Of a DNA stretch of 64,000 nt, positions 32,457-43,802 are shown piece by piece. This DNA comes from Siphonodentalium dalli (taxonomy: Eukaryota; Mollusca; Scaphopoda; Gadilida; Siphonodentaliidae): positions 84,902,958 through 84,966,957 of the forward strand of contig CP136069.1 in assembly GCA_032622095.1 (NCBI GenBank), written 5' to 3'. The notes under the pieces were generated by a model. It ran no database searches. It saw only the letters and a list, made by a program, of their open reading frames with translations, and was not told where the DNA came from. Position numbers and translations under genes: made by a program. Numbering within the stretch: position 1 is the stretch's first letter; the number at the start of each line of letters is the position of its first letter.

Positions 32457-32552
32457 CCTTCCGAATTACTCTAAACTTGAAAGTTTTTTGTAGGAAATCA
32501 ATAAACTTATAGTACATGTACGAATATTCATATCAAATTAAATAATACTCAC

Positions 32553-32611
32553 GTTTCTGGGTTACATCGGTCATTATTGCAACCGAAAACTGCACAGCGA
32601 TTTGAAGGCAT
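32553..32611 (-). CDS. THAP zinc-finger first exon (partial)
   Basis: On the minus strand an ATG at 32611 opens MPSNRCAVFGCNND.., the start of a THAP domain: Met-Pro, then the first zinc pair Cys-X4-Cys. Twenty residues later the frame meets a consensus donor GAAAC|GTGAGT (GT at 32552-32551). THAP domains bind DNA through a C2CH zinc site, and here only the first two Cys are encoded. The next exon, with the remaining Cys and His, should lie further left; none is recognisable before the left terminal repeat, and the proposed intron would overlap the plus-strand SAP frame. The exon is therefore orphaned or its partner deleted. Confidence 0.5.
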
Positions 32612-33004
32612 TTTCAATTTATGATTTTGTAAGGGTAGTAGATGGGCACGAAGCGAAGTGATTTTGTTGAATGAGAGTAGAAGGGTGCGAAGCGCCCGGG
32701 ATGGTCGAAAAGATCGAGAGATCTTCTCCTTCACTCAGGTGATTTTGTTCTCCAAACCAAGTCGCATATATAGCAGGCAATGGTGGCATTTTCAGACAAC
32801 TTTTGAAGAAACCCTAGCATATGGATTAGGTTCAACATGTCACAATAGACATGAAAGAGTATCACCTCGCCCTCTCACATGCTTCAGTTGTCAGTTAAAA
32901 CATGAAGTTTTTCATAAAACAGTTTCATTTTCGTGAAACGTATGCGAAGCCAGATGTGCGAAGAGAGAATTTATTGACGGCAGCTTCGGCAGTCTGAGGG
33001 GTAA

Positions 33005-33144
33005 TTATGCACGGAACTCCTTTGCGATATTCCGATAGTACTGTGTTTACTCTATATTCTCTAAAAATTTGGTGTAAAAGTTCCCAATAGAACGACTTTT
33101 ATCAGGCATTTACTAAAACCGCAAAATATTGAGAATATTAAAAA
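33005..33144. repeat. Duplicated fragment of the outer palindrome's right arm
   Basis: GGAACTCCTTTGCGATATTCC, GATAGTACTGTGTTTACTC and ACTAAAACCGCAAAATATTG repeat the sequence found at 33575-33700. The match stops near 33144, where the next inner arm begins at AAAAACCTTCTTGCGC. This is a rearrangement junction. Confidence 0.75.
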
Positions 33145-33554
33145 CCTTCTTGCGCAAAAGCGCCGGTACACGATAATTCATTTATAATCGTTTTCAAAAC
33201 TGATGTATATTGTTTTGTGAATGCTCATTGGTCACGCTATTTATTTTACGTATTTTTTTCTGTTGTATTTGAACATTTGTTACACAGGCTTCACGATTAT
33301 TAACTTCAACTGATAAGCGCCGTCTGCTACGTATGCGCGCAACAGTTTGTCTCAAATAAATTGTTATAAAAACACAGGTTTATGGCCGCGGACATAAGCC
33401 GATTAATTGTGACGTAATTTATCCACGAACTTGACAAATGGAGATTCTATCACCATTCGACACGAAAATGGGACCTTTAAACAGACAAGTTTCATTTTCG
33501 TTGAACACGAAAAAACGAATTTATTGACGGCAGCTTCGGCAGTCTGAGGGTTAA
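33145..33554. mobile_element. Second right-hand terminal arm of the TTAA/THAP element
   Basis: Reverse complement of 31301-31735, from AAAAACCTTCTTGCGC to CGGCAGTCTGAGGGTTAA. It ends in the intact TTAA that abuts the outer palindrome. With the end at 32984-33004 the element therefore has one left terminus and two right termini. Confidence 0.8.
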
Positions 33555-33985
33555 TTAATACCAAATGTACAGAACTCCTTGACGATATTCCGATAGTACT
33601 GTGTTTACTCTATATTATCTGAAAATTTGGTTTAAAAATTCCCAATAGAAGGAGTTTTATCAGGCGTTTACTAAAACCGCAAAATATTGAGAGATTAGTG
33701 CAATTTTCTGAATTTTCGCATTATTTCATCGCATAAAATCAATTAAAATACGACAAGCCACTGGAAATGTTTTTGAACATTCTAGAAGGGGTACATGTCC
33801 CTGATATATATGTTTAAAATTTCTCGCGTAAACTATGACATATACCAAAGTTATAATTAGTTTTATAGACCCACCCTAAATCCCCCATAGTAAATGCATG
33901 CGGCCGTAAAGCACATGGCTTTGTTTGGATAGTTTCTGGCCCAGAATGCAACAGTCAAAATGGTTATCTGTAAAATGGTCTATTA
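33555..33985. mobile_element. Outer palindrome, right arm
   Basis: Reverse complement of 30876-31300, ending TATCTGTAAAATGGTCTATTA. Differences from the left arm are scattered substitutions, for example GAATGCAACAGTCAAAATGG in place of the left arm's CGAGAATGATGC region. Confidence 0.85.
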
Positions 33986-34505
33986 CCATGAATGCAGCTA
34001 ATTGCAGTTGCACAAAAGACAATTCACCTCACTGCCATTGAAGGCATGTGTGATTAAGTCATTGTGTACACTTTGGGTGTTCAATTGAAAATTAAATATG
34101 TGTGTACAACATGGTGGTATCATTTGAGGAAAGTGTCCATGTGCGATATCCTAAATGAATGGGCTATATTGTGGAAGTTATTGTAATGTTCAATTATCAA
34201 TTTTAGTGATATTGAACCATTTATATTTTTAAAAGGGATGACAGTAAAACTAAAAATAAAATCTGTATCAATAAATGTTGATTATACACTGGGAAAGAGG
34301 TGGCTTAAAATGTTTTCACTTATGTTGACAATTGTCCAGAGGGATATTCTGTTATTGGATCAAATGTATTCATTTGGCTAAAAAAAATCTGGAAATGGCT
34401 AAACTATTGGCTACAAGCTTTTTTGGGTCAGCGTGAACACTGACGATGAACTGATATTTTTTATAAAAGTACAGTTAACTATGAAAGAATTCAATACTAA
34501 CATGG
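33986..34505. other. Unassigned stretch
   Basis: AT-rich, no recognised element or exon. Confidence 0.4.
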
Positions 34506-34688
34506 AAGTAATGCCGAAGTATATGACCCTTTAACCAAAGCAGAATTATTATATGGGAAATTTTTGAGAATTTTGTCGGAAATATGGCTTGATGCCATTC
34601 ATCGGAAAGCTTTCATCAAGAGCTTCCCAATGAATGGCAACAAGCCATATTTCCGACTAAATCCTGAAAAAAATCCCATAATTCTGCT
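34506..34688. mobile_element. TAP MITE, copy 8 (right end lost)
   Basis: AGTAATGCCGAAGTATATGAC, TATGGCTTGATGCCATTCATC and the second arm to CCCATAATTCTGCTC. The CGAAGTATATGAYCC left-end variant is shared with the 60608 copy, a subfamily marker. Confidence 0.75.
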
Positions 34689-35162
34689 CAAAATCTCAAA
34701 AGCAACCAACTGGGTGCAAATTTGTGTTTTAATGCACATAACCTATTGTGCATTCTGCATTCATAAGCTCAGATATAAGCAAACCCATATATCGTGGGAG
34801 CTGCTGCACTCACACCTGTCATGATGCTATCCAAGAGCAAATTATAACCATTGAAAAGATGCATATATCATTCAGATTTAGCCTGCTAAGTGCCTATAGT
34901 AGACACTTCTCAGGCATGAAACAGGCAGGTTTTAAGTACTGTCTGTCTCAGAGTGGGTCTGAATGAGGCATCCAGGTAATTAACTGCCACACTGATTACC
35001 TCCCTTCACAGGTGTGATCAATTTACCTACCTAAGAGTTAGATCGTTAGAAAAGAAATTTGTTCTTGGAACAGGAAATAGGCACCTCAGAGGAGACAAGT
35101 TTAATACAATGGGAACGTCAGTACTCATCTAAAGGCCACAATGAGCATGTTGAGAAGTGGAT
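34689..35162. other. Unassigned stretch
   Basis: Two short open frames (34564-34824, 34748-34966) begin in TAP sequence or AT-rich DNA and show no recognised domain. Confidence 0.35.
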
Positions 35163-35590
35163 CAAGCCTGAATATAGTGTGCCTGTCATTTTCTAAAATG
35201 AGGTCCCAAGAGGGTGAATTTAGTGGTGCTATCGCGCACAACGAGCTAGCGTTACCAAATGCACCCTCTGGGGACCTCATTCTGCTTAGGCCTCAACTGC
35301 TATGGGAGACCTATAGGATCAGATTGAAGCTCCCCAGTTGAAGTTGGTGATATTCACCCATTATATAGTCACCTCGATTATGCATTTTATCTTCTGCAAA
35401 TTAGATATAGAAACTGAACAGAAGGGAAAAAGTACTAAAAACAATGTTAATTTGAGACAATAGTTTCTTCTCAGAAGATTAGGCCTAAGCAGAATGAGGT
35501 TATGCCAGCCCGATTTGCAGGGTAGCATCACTAAATTAACCTTCTGGGGATCTCAATCTGCAAATGTCAGACACACTATATTCAGGCTTG
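35163..35590. mobile_element. HATN (hAT-like MITE)
   Basis: CAAGCCTGAATATAGTGTGCC to ACTATATTCAGGCTTG, 428 bp with both palindromes and spacer. Flanking 8-mers AAGTGGAT and GAGTGCAT match at six of eight positions. Confidence 0.82.
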
Positions 35591-35666
35591 GAGTGCATTT
35601 ATAAAATAATTAGGCACAAACAAACTCTTTGAGGGGCCCTTCCATTCCATGGTAGATAATTCAGTT

Positions 35667-36066
35667 TTAACCCTTTACCCAACAGAAGGGCCCTGTGCCA
35701 ATGCATTCTCTTATATATGCGAGTCGACCATAGGTCGCCTCGCATATATAAGAGAATGCATTGGCTTAACACATTAAAAATTATAAAATTGTTAAAGAAT
35801 GTAAGAAAAAATGGTAAAAAGTGTTAAAAAAAGATTTTTTTTAGGCCAATGCATTCTCTTATATATGCGAGGCGACCTATGGTCGACTCGCATATATAAG
35901 AGAATGCATTGGCACAGGGCATAACTGTAACTATCACAATGTGGTCAAGGAGCCGGTTCCAATGATATCCATATTTGTATGGTTCTATTGAGACAGACCG
36001 AAGATATTTTAGGCTGTTGAAGCTTTATTTGGCCGGTTATGGCCGGTTTGTTGGGTAAAGGGTTAA
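35667..36066. mobile_element. TTAA-1 foldback MITE, copy 2
   Basis: 400 bp, ends as in the 538 copy, near-identical throughout with only scattered differences (for example GGCATAACTG for GGCTAACTG). TTAA at both borders. Confidence 0.88.
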
Positions 36067-36271
36067 AACAAGAAGACGGTAGTAAAAAGAAAGGTATGCC
36101 ATCTATTTATTTTTATCTGGCAATTTCTGAAACCCACCCATTCAAACATTCAAAAATATATATTATAAATATTTTAATAATGGCAGTTTTCATTGTTGCA
36201 AATCTACCATAATCGAAATATATATTCCTGTCGTTTTGCAAACTATTAAAATATTTTTACATATGTATGTT

Positions 36272-36575
36272 CTAAACTCTTCACTGATAATGATGTTATG
36301 ATGTCGTATGCTAGGCCGATGACATTATGGCCATTTTACAGTGGAAAAATACAAAGGGACTATCACGACAATACAATTGACTCAGTTGGAACATATCATA
36401 CACTGTTTGAAACTTCGAGATACAGTTGTTCCGATGCACCAAAAGTTCAAGTTATGAATATTGGTCGACTGCCAGTGTGCTGAATTAGGTCCGTACTCAG
36501 TATTGACATATAGGACACAGCATGACATTTTACCTCTGTAGTCAGTACTTAAACAGATAGCAGCCAAAAGGTTAA
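36272..36575. mobile_element. TTAA-6 element, copy 2
   Basis: CTAAACTCTTCACTGATAATG at the left, CAGCCAAAAGGTTAA at the right. It shares the internal blocks GGCCATTTTACAGTGGAAAAA, GTTTGAAACTTCGAGATACAG and TTAGGTCCGTA with the 21971 copy, but is more decayed. Confidence 0.7.
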
Positions 36576-36837
36576 ATGATTCATACAGACACTGGGATCT
36601 TCTCACAGTGAAAATTACAACTTTAGAGAAAATAACGGTATTTTTCCTTAATAGTATCACATTGCCCAACCAGCATCAAAACAATTTAGCAGGACATACC
36701 AAATTCATAGAAAATAAATGGCCGCAGATCCCACGTCTCCCGAATCAAGGTGGCTTTTTTGCGATGTTGGCTTTTTTTAAGAACAATGAATTCAAATTCT
36801 GGCAAAATTTGACTCAAACTAGATGACCTGCATGTTC

Positions 36838-37530
36838 TCAAAGGTGAGCCACTCACCAAGTATCAATAGATCATTTTGAAGAATGCTCAATTTATCAGAG
36901 ACAACACAAATGTTATTTCTAAATGGAATAAAATAGAACTTAGCCAAGTTACCATGCGGACAACACGAAAACAGTGATTTCTAAGTCGAATAAGGGACAT
37001 AACTCCGTCAAAAATCATCGGGCCATGGCCAAATTCAAAATTGGCCTGAGTCTTCTCAAACATTAAAAACATAACAAATAACAAGAAATTCTTTAGAATT
37101 TTGTTCAAGTTTTCATGCGGACAACACGAAAACAGTGATTTCTATAAAGTCGAAAAAGGAGCATAACTCAGTCAAAAAACATTGGACGGTGACCACATTC
37201 AAACTTGGCCTGCATCTTCTCAAATGTGCACCACGTGCCAAATATCAAGAAATTATGCTGAATTTTGCTCGATTTATCATGCGACAAGGATGTGGACTCA
37301 CACACATGCATGCACAAGCGGATGCATGCACGGACATGCAATTATAATAGTCCTCCAAAAATTTTCGCACGACAAAAATAGGCATAACTCCATCAAAAAT
37401 CATCGGACCTTGACCACATTGGCTTGCATCTTCTCAAATGTGAACCACGTACCAAATATCAAGAAATTATGTTGAATATTGCTCAAGTTATCATGCGGAC
37501 AAGGATATGGACTCACGGACGAGCTCATTG
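36838..37530. repeat. Degenerate tandem repeat with CATAACTC..ATCATCGG units
   Basis: About four units of 150-200 bp. Recurring blocks are GGCATAACTC, GTCAAAAATCATCGG, CTTGGCCTGCATCTTCTCAA, CCAAATATCAAGAAATTATG and TATCATGCGGACAA. Related units lie at 42958-43320 and 49630-50000. I recall repeats of this kind from mollusc genomes. Confidence 0.7.
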
Positions 37531-38129
37531 TAGTTAACAGGACCACTTTAATAACCAGGGGTGATGTTGAGGGGTGCATTTAAAAGAATTAGCCATAAAA
37601 ATACTTCTTTGATTGGTCTTCCGTTCATTGGTAAAAATTCTGTTTTACTACTGGGTGTATAATTATTACAAATATTTAGAGAGTGTCTTTTTAATTATCA
37701 TGGTGATAACTTACAACTAAAAAATATCAGAGAAACTTTATCAAGACACATCTGCATACTGTGAATATTTCACAAATATTTGCCAACATTTCTCTGCAAG
37801 AAATATTTAGAAATTGATTCATAAATCATAGACGCACCTTTTTATGATGACTATCCCAAGAAAAATGTATTTTAAATTTTTTTTAAATTTCAACTACATA
37901 TATTAATAAAATCAATGCGTAAAGTTAACATAGCGTTCATACTACAGCTGAGTTACAAATTCAAGTGAGTCTATGCAGGATCTGGTCTTCTTAAAACAAA
38001 ATATCATGAAATGTGACAAGTTTCTACAGGATAAGATGTTATTAAGGGTGCTTAACAAAACAGGATAACTCCAAAGCTCATCCTTGTATTCATGCATACA
38101 CACACTGATTATAGTGGGGTTATAAATGA
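37531..38129. other. Unassigned stretch
   Basis: No recognised element or exon. Confidence 0.4.
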
Positions 38130-38137
38130 GTTCTTGA

Positions 38138-38391
38138 CAAGCCTTGGAATAGGGTGTCTGTCATTTGCAGAATGAGGTCCCCAGAGGGTGAATTTAGTGA
38201 TGCTACCCTGCATAGCGGGCTAGCATCACCAAATTCACCCTCGGGGAACCTCATTCTGCTGAGGTGTAAGCAGAATGAGGTCCCCAGAGGGTGAATTTGG
38301 TGATGCTAGGCCATTATGCGGGGTAGTATCACTAAATTCACCCTCTGGGGACCTCATTCTGCAAATGACAGACACCCTACTTCAAGGCTTG
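38138..38391. mobile_element. HATN short form with perfect 8-bp target duplication
   Basis: CAAGCCTTGGAATAGGGTGTC to CCCTACTTCAAGGCTTG, 254 bp. It is flanked by GTTCTTGA at 38130-38137 and again at 38392-38399. A perfect 8-bp duplication with CA..TG ends is diagnostic of hAT-type integration. It contains the two palindromes without the long spacer. Confidence 0.92.
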
Positions 38392-38662
38392 GTTCTTGAA
38401 CTTATTGGATGACAGAAGGCTGATGATGGGATGAAAATTAAACTTCAGCCTCTATTATTTCTCCCAAATAGCAGGCCATTTCTCCCTAAGAAACAGATAG
38501 TGACTTATCACAATTTGAAACCTCTAGTCTGGTCACTGTCACCAAGTGTTGCTGAAAAAAACAAAAGAGCTGACCCTCAAATAATGAGGATGGCAGATAC
38601 TCATGATCCTAATGATTTATTTGCAGGGATGTGAAGCTGTTTGTTGAACTTTAGTTGGACAT

Positions 38663-39224
38663 CAAGTCTGGATATAGTGTGTCTGATATTTGCACAGCGG
38701 GTTAGCATCACCAAATTCACTGTCTGGGGAACATCACAAACTTAAACTGAGGAACTTCAATTTGATCCTAGGTCTCCCATAGCAGTTGTCTCCCATAGTA
38801 GTTGAGTCCTAAGCAGAATGAGGTTCCTAGATGGTGAATTTGGTGATGATAGCCCACCGTGCGCAATAGCATCACTAAATTCACCAAATGCTACCCTGCA
38901 CAATGGGTCAGCATCACTAAATTCAACTCCTGGGGACCTCATTCTTCTTAACCCTGATCTTCTGGGAAGTATCTATACTCTCAAATTAACATTGTTTTAG
39001 TTACTTTTTCCCTGCGGTTCAGTTTCTATATCTATCACCTAATTTACAGAAGATAAAATGTGTAACAGAGGTGACAAATGGGTGAACTTCAACTCGGGAA
39101 CTTCAATCTGATCCTAAGTCTCCCATAGCAGTTGAGGCCTCAGCAGAATGAGGTTCCCAGAGGGTGAATTCACCTTCTGGGGGACCTCGTTCTGAATATG
39201 TCAGACAAACTAACTTCAGGCTTG
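38663..39224. mobile_element. HATN, rearranged
   Basis: CAAGTCTGGATATAGTGTGTC to AACTTCAGGCTTG. Parts of the spacer appear twice: the CATAGCAGTTG block and ACTTCAATTTGATCCTAGGTC recur at about 38752 and 39105. Several palindrome arms are present, suggesting fusion of two HATN copies. Confidence 0.7.
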
Positions 39225-40062
39225 ATGCCATCTGCTCCAGAGCCCCTGTCTACAAATGAATCCAAATGGGTTTCTCTAATGCTTACATGATCTAAATAAC
39301 AAACACGATCCCTTCAAATGAAGAATAGATAAGTCCATTGTATAGTCTCATAACAGAATGGGAGAATCTATTCAGTAATCAAGGGGTTAAATCTGAGGCA
39401 TAGCTGCTAATGGACTGATAATGCCCCGACCACCTCCTGAAAACAATAATGTGGTGTGAGGGACTAATACATTAGGTTTTTGCCATTCGCTCTGGATTCC
39501 AAATAGCGTTGTTGATGATAATATATGGAGAAGTTACCCATATATAATGGAATAACTGTGTGCTATTTCAGATCTCTGGGTGATAATTCTTCACCTTGGA
39601 CATAAATCTCGAGTACAGACAGAATAAATCCATCACGTAATACTGGGAGGGGTGGCAGGAACTTTTAAGATAAGACCTACAAGATCCCTCATTGATATTC
39701 TTAGAGTGGCAGAAATATACATTAGTTAACATCACCTGATCAACTGCATCTTTTAAATCTGGAATGGAGCCCCATGAGTTGATTGGAGGTATGATATCCA
39801 GCACATTAGAACACGTTGTGTGGTACATTCCACGCATGGGAAGGACCACAAACTTTAGAAGAGAACTTTTCAAAATTCAAACACACGCATAAGTTTAGGC
39901 TCCTGTCGAGGACAAGGGGTGTCAAGACTCACTGAAGCCCATCTATTAATACAACTACACCGTGGCCGCTTATTAAAGTGAAGACAAAAAAAAACAATCA
40001 CTAAAATTACTTTTTTTAAATTACTTCTTCCAACTAATAGTTTCATTGAAAAGCTGAAGCAC
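39225..40062. other. Mostly unassigned; small TTAA-3 piece
   Basis: 39338-39390 (AACAGAATGGGAGAATCTATTC to GGGGTTAA) is the right end of a TTAA-3 copy. A minus-strand frame at 39568-39873 has no recognised motif. Nothing else seen. Confidence 0.4.
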
Positions 40063-40579
40063 TTAAAGATGGATTATCTCTTTAAATAAAAAATTTGAAA
40101 TAGTTGCGTGGGTATAAAATAATAAATATGAACTGAAGACCCCTGTCCGGAAAGGCTTCTATCAATTAATATTGATTATATTTCTAATATTTTATTGGGA
40201 CCGTTTATTTGTCTATTTTTAGAACAGACCATTCGGGTGATACCGTATAGCGATAGAGAGCATTAGGCTGTTCCTATGGCTACGTACCCAATGTCAAATG
40301 TCCCAGATTGATTGGTTGTATTGTTTTATTCCATAGTTATAAGTGATAATGAGTATAATTAACCTTTATTTGTGACAAAATTACACAATAAAATTTCTAG
40401 TCTCTGTTAAGATTAACCACTATTGTTCGTTAGCTATTTAAACCATAAAATATTCGAAATAAAATGAATATTAATCGATAGAAGCATTTCCGGACAGGAG
40501 TCTTCGATTCAGATCTAAAATTTTATACCCCCAGTAACTATATATAATACATGTTTACAAATAGATAATCCACCTTTAA
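40063..40579. mobile_element. TTAA-8 foldback element
   Basis: TTAAAGATGGATTATCTCTTT at the left, GATAATCCACCTTTAA at the right. The arms continue inward: TGAAGACCCCTGTCCGGAAA pairs with TTTCCGGACAGGAGTCTTCG, and TTCTATCAATTAATATT with AATATTAATCGATAGAAG. The centre (about 40200-40430) is unpaired. TTAA at both borders, single copy. Confidence 0.75.
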
Positions 40580-40736
40580 CATGTGCACGCATTTGTTCAT
40601 TTTCTAAAGAAGATAATATCTCACATTTCTTTCAAAATGACATGAAGTGTACTCGATTACAATATCAGCTTTCAGTTTGTGATTTTCATAATGATTGAAC
40701 TATATACAGTCCGATTTAGATTATCTTTTAGAGATA

Positions 40737-40949
40737 AAGTAATGACCTAAATAATCAACTCCTTAACCACAGCAGAATTATGGGTAATTTTTCAGGATTT
40801 AGTTGGAAATATGGATTGTTGCCATTCATCGGAAAGCACTCACTGAGAGCTTTCCGATGAATGGCAACAAGCCATATTTCCAACTAAATCCTGAAAAATT
40901 ACCCATTATTCTTATGTGGTTAAGGAGCCGATTATTTAGGGCATTATTG
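40737..40949. mobile_element. TAP palindromic MITE, copy 9
   Basis: AAGTAATGACCTAAATAATCA to GATTATTTAGGGCATTATTG between TA dinucleotides, full 213-bp length with both arms. Confidence 0.85.
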
Positions 40950-41876
40950 TACTTTGTTTGCATTAACACAATAATTTGACTTTTGTCTACAAAGAATATA
41001 CATGTTATCGGATCACCAAAAAAAATAAGATAAAAAAAATAAGATAAAAAACTCACTGTTGAAGTTAACAGAAACAAACATAAATTTTTCATAGATGTTT
41101 CCCAGTGTTAATCTGAATACAGTACACCGTACATCCCTAGAACTATTTATAAATTCAAACAGGATACAATGCGCAAAACTTATTATTGTCTTTTCCGTAT
41201 TTATCCTTTACTAGAAGTATTGCATCCTTGCCCTTTGCAACCTTCTTTTGTCTTTGATTGATGACACAATTATTACGGCTCCCATCGACTTCCAAAATCA
41301 GATATATTGGAAACCATCCATGCCTTTTACTGCTAATGATAAAGCATGGCCTTGTCTCACAATGAGATATCTTTACAATATATTAGAAGCTTGTTAATAT
41401 AAGCAAACACGTCAACAAACCAGCAACAAATTCAATAAGTAAGCTAACGAATAAAGATTCCTCATGCTCGATGTCACAATTTCTTCCTCAATTAGGTTAA
41501 AATTCTGAGTGAAGTAATGGGGAACATGACATGGGATTGATCATGTGTCACCTGTGCTTTATATAATCATCCATATCTCCATGATCGAGCCTCTGCTGAT
41601 CAATAGGCAGATGGATTTTTAAGCTCTGCCTCTTGTGTCAGAACAAACAAATTGACTATTGGTCGAATCAAAGGATATTAGGTTTTTTTCTGGGTGCTGA
41701 TACACTTGACGTTGAGTATAGAATGAAATTAGATTTTGTGTGGGAGGGTTGATTGGATGGCTGGTCCGTGATTGACTCAGTCAAGGACTCAAGGACAAGT
41801 GTTGATGCGATCCGGTCAAGGACAAGTTTGATGTGATGAGTTTTGGGATCAAAGAGATCAAGGAAACATGCAGGTA
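40950..41876. other. Unassigned stretch
   Basis: No gene. A GATTG/GGTTG-rich segment at 41707-41837 (GATTGGATGGCTGGTCCGTGA) resembles 42176-42280 (GATCTGGATGACTGGTTGGTG), probably an old duplication. Confidence 0.35.
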
Positions 41877-41981
41877 CTGAGAGCTTTCCAATGAATGGCA
41901 ACAAGCCATATTTCTGCTAAATCCTGAAAAATTACCCATAATTCTGCTGTGGTTAAGGAGTCTATTATTTAGGGCATTACA
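41877..41981. mobile_element. TAP MITE, copy 10 (right half only)
   Basis: CTGAGAGCTTTCCAATGAATG to TTATTTAGGGCATTAC. The left half is absent; the break is at the dyad centre. Confidence 0.75.
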
Positions 41982-42556
41982 TATATTTTTTTCATTTTAG
42001 AAGAGGCAATAATTGCTTTTAAAGAGAAAAACCTACCTGAATAGTTTATTTTTATAATGTGACACAAGTTACACAGGTCGTATTCAATCCTGTCGTTAGG
42101 TCCCATGCAGCAGCTGGTATTGGATGGGTTTATTATCTTAAAGGCATATTAAACACAAAACTGGTCAAGTGAATAATGATATTAGATATTGTGTTGGAGT
42201 GATCTGGATGACTGGTTGGTGATTGATTAGGACAAGGATTGACTAGATTGAGTTGTGGGATCTTTAACAATTCAAATTTTCAGCAAAGACAATTGTCTTG
42301 AAAGAGTGACACTGGCCTGATTGGATTAGATATTTATACCGGTATGACACAGGCTGTCAAATTAGTCATTGTGTCATCAGTTCTCAGGCTGGTATGATGA
42401 TCTACGACCTAAAGGCATCCTGAACACAAACCCGGTGAAGTGGTTTGAGTTCAGCTACTTTCCCAGACGCGTTCAATGAATGAATAGAATCTGGAATTAT
42501 ATTACAAAACGTCATCAAATCAGGTCAAATTCAGAATTCAGAAAATTCTAAAGTTT

Positions 42557-42957
42557 ATAACCCTTTACCCAACAGAAGGGCCCTGTGCCAATGCATTCTC
42601 TTATATATGCGAGTCGACCATAGGTCGCCTCGCATATATAAGAGAATGCATTGGCTTAACACATTAAAAATTATAAAATTGTTAAAGAATGTAAGAAAAA
42701 ATGGTAAAAAAGTGTTAAAAAAAGATTTTTTTTAGGCCAATGCATTCTCTTATATATGCGAGGCGACCTATGGTCGACTCGCATATATAAGAGAATGCAT
42801 TGGCACAGGACATAACTGTAACTATCACAATGTGGTCAAGGAGCCGGTTCCAATGATATCCATATTTGTATGGTTCTATTGAGACAGACCGAAGATATTT
42901 TAGGCTGTTGAAGCTTTATTTGGCCGGTTTTGGCCGGTTTGTTGGGTAAAGGGTTAA
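42557..42957. mobile_element. TTAA-1 foldback MITE, copy 3
   Basis: 401 bp; left border ATAACCCTTTACCCAAC, right border GTTGGGTAAAGGGTTAA. Near-identical to the 538 and 35667 copies. The left TTAA has become ATAA. Confidence 0.87.
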
Positions 42958-43320
42958 AAATGGCCATATCAAAAGCAAAAGTCATTGGACCCGACCCATA
43001 TTTAAACTTGACCTGTACTTTTGGCTGAGAAGCACACACCAACTTTAGTTTGGATTAAGCAAAACTAACCTGAGTTATCATTCATAAAGCAAAATGTTAT
43101 TGACTCAGGTAAATTCTATGATCGAAAATGGTTCAAAACTCACACAAAAATCACTGGACCAAACCATATTTTATCTTGACCTGTATCTGTAGCTGAGAAC
43201 ACACATACTAACTTTAATAGCTCCTATCAAGTAGCCTAAACTGGAGTTATCGGAGGGACAAATGGATTGCTAGACGGTGGGCAGACCGATAGCATAAAAT
43301 AACTTTTTTTTTCAATCAGG
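42958..43320. repeat. Degenerate CATTGGACC/ACTTGACCTGTA tandem repeat
   Basis: About two units with CAAAAGTCATTGGACC, TTTAAACTTGACCTGTA, TTTGGCTGAGAAGCACACA and CTGGAGTTATC. Related to the 36838 and 49630 arrays. Confidence 0.6.
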
Positions 43321-43580
43321 TGTATAAAAATGGGCAAAACTCAGACAAAATTTATTGGCCAAATCTGATACAAACTTCACCTGTACTTTTATTATATGTA
43401 AAAAGTTTAATATATCAAACTTGACAACATTATAATAAAACTACCAGTAATTAAAGTTATCATCCGGAAACCAATTCTGGATTGATAAAAACACAACATG
43501 GAAGCATATTTCTTAAGTTTCTGAGGATAAATATATTATTGTTGTATCCTGGAGTCTGGAACAGATCATGAATTCATAAG

Positions 43581-43802
43581 TTAACCCTTTCACGACGGGA
43601 GCTAGCTGCACTGGTGCAGCAATATAGATCTCCCATAGGGAGCCTCACTTTATATAAGAGAATGCAAGATCAAGATAAATATTGTTAAGCCAATACATTC
43701 TCTTATATATGCGAGGCTCCCATGTCTTCCGCTGATATAAGAGAATACATTGGCACAGGGTTTTCGCAAAATTTCAGGAAGCTCCAGTCATGGACAGGTT
43801 AA
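43581..43802. mobile_element. TTAA-2 MITE, copy 5
   Basis: TTAACCCTTTCACGACGGGA to CAGTCATGGACAGGTTAA. The first palindrome has lost its left arm; the second is nearly complete with centre CCCATGTCTTCC. Confidence 0.72.

Larger units (their letters stand above)
31301..33004. mobile_element. THAP-bearing TTAA transposon (Kolobok-like), internally reduced
   Basis: Left end TTAACCCTCAGACTGCCGAAG; right end CTTCGGCAGTCTGAGGGGTAA at 32984-33004. The 31301-31735 arm includes CCGCGGCCATAAACCTGTG and GTACCGGCGCTTTTGC. The core 31736-32955 carries the THAP exon (minus) and SAP-like frame (plus), with a TATA-like box at 32003. TTAA targets combined with a THAP domain are the hallmark of Kolobok transposons (established). 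No transposase catalytic region is seen in the 1.2-kb core, so it is probably a defective derivative. Confidence 0.6.
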
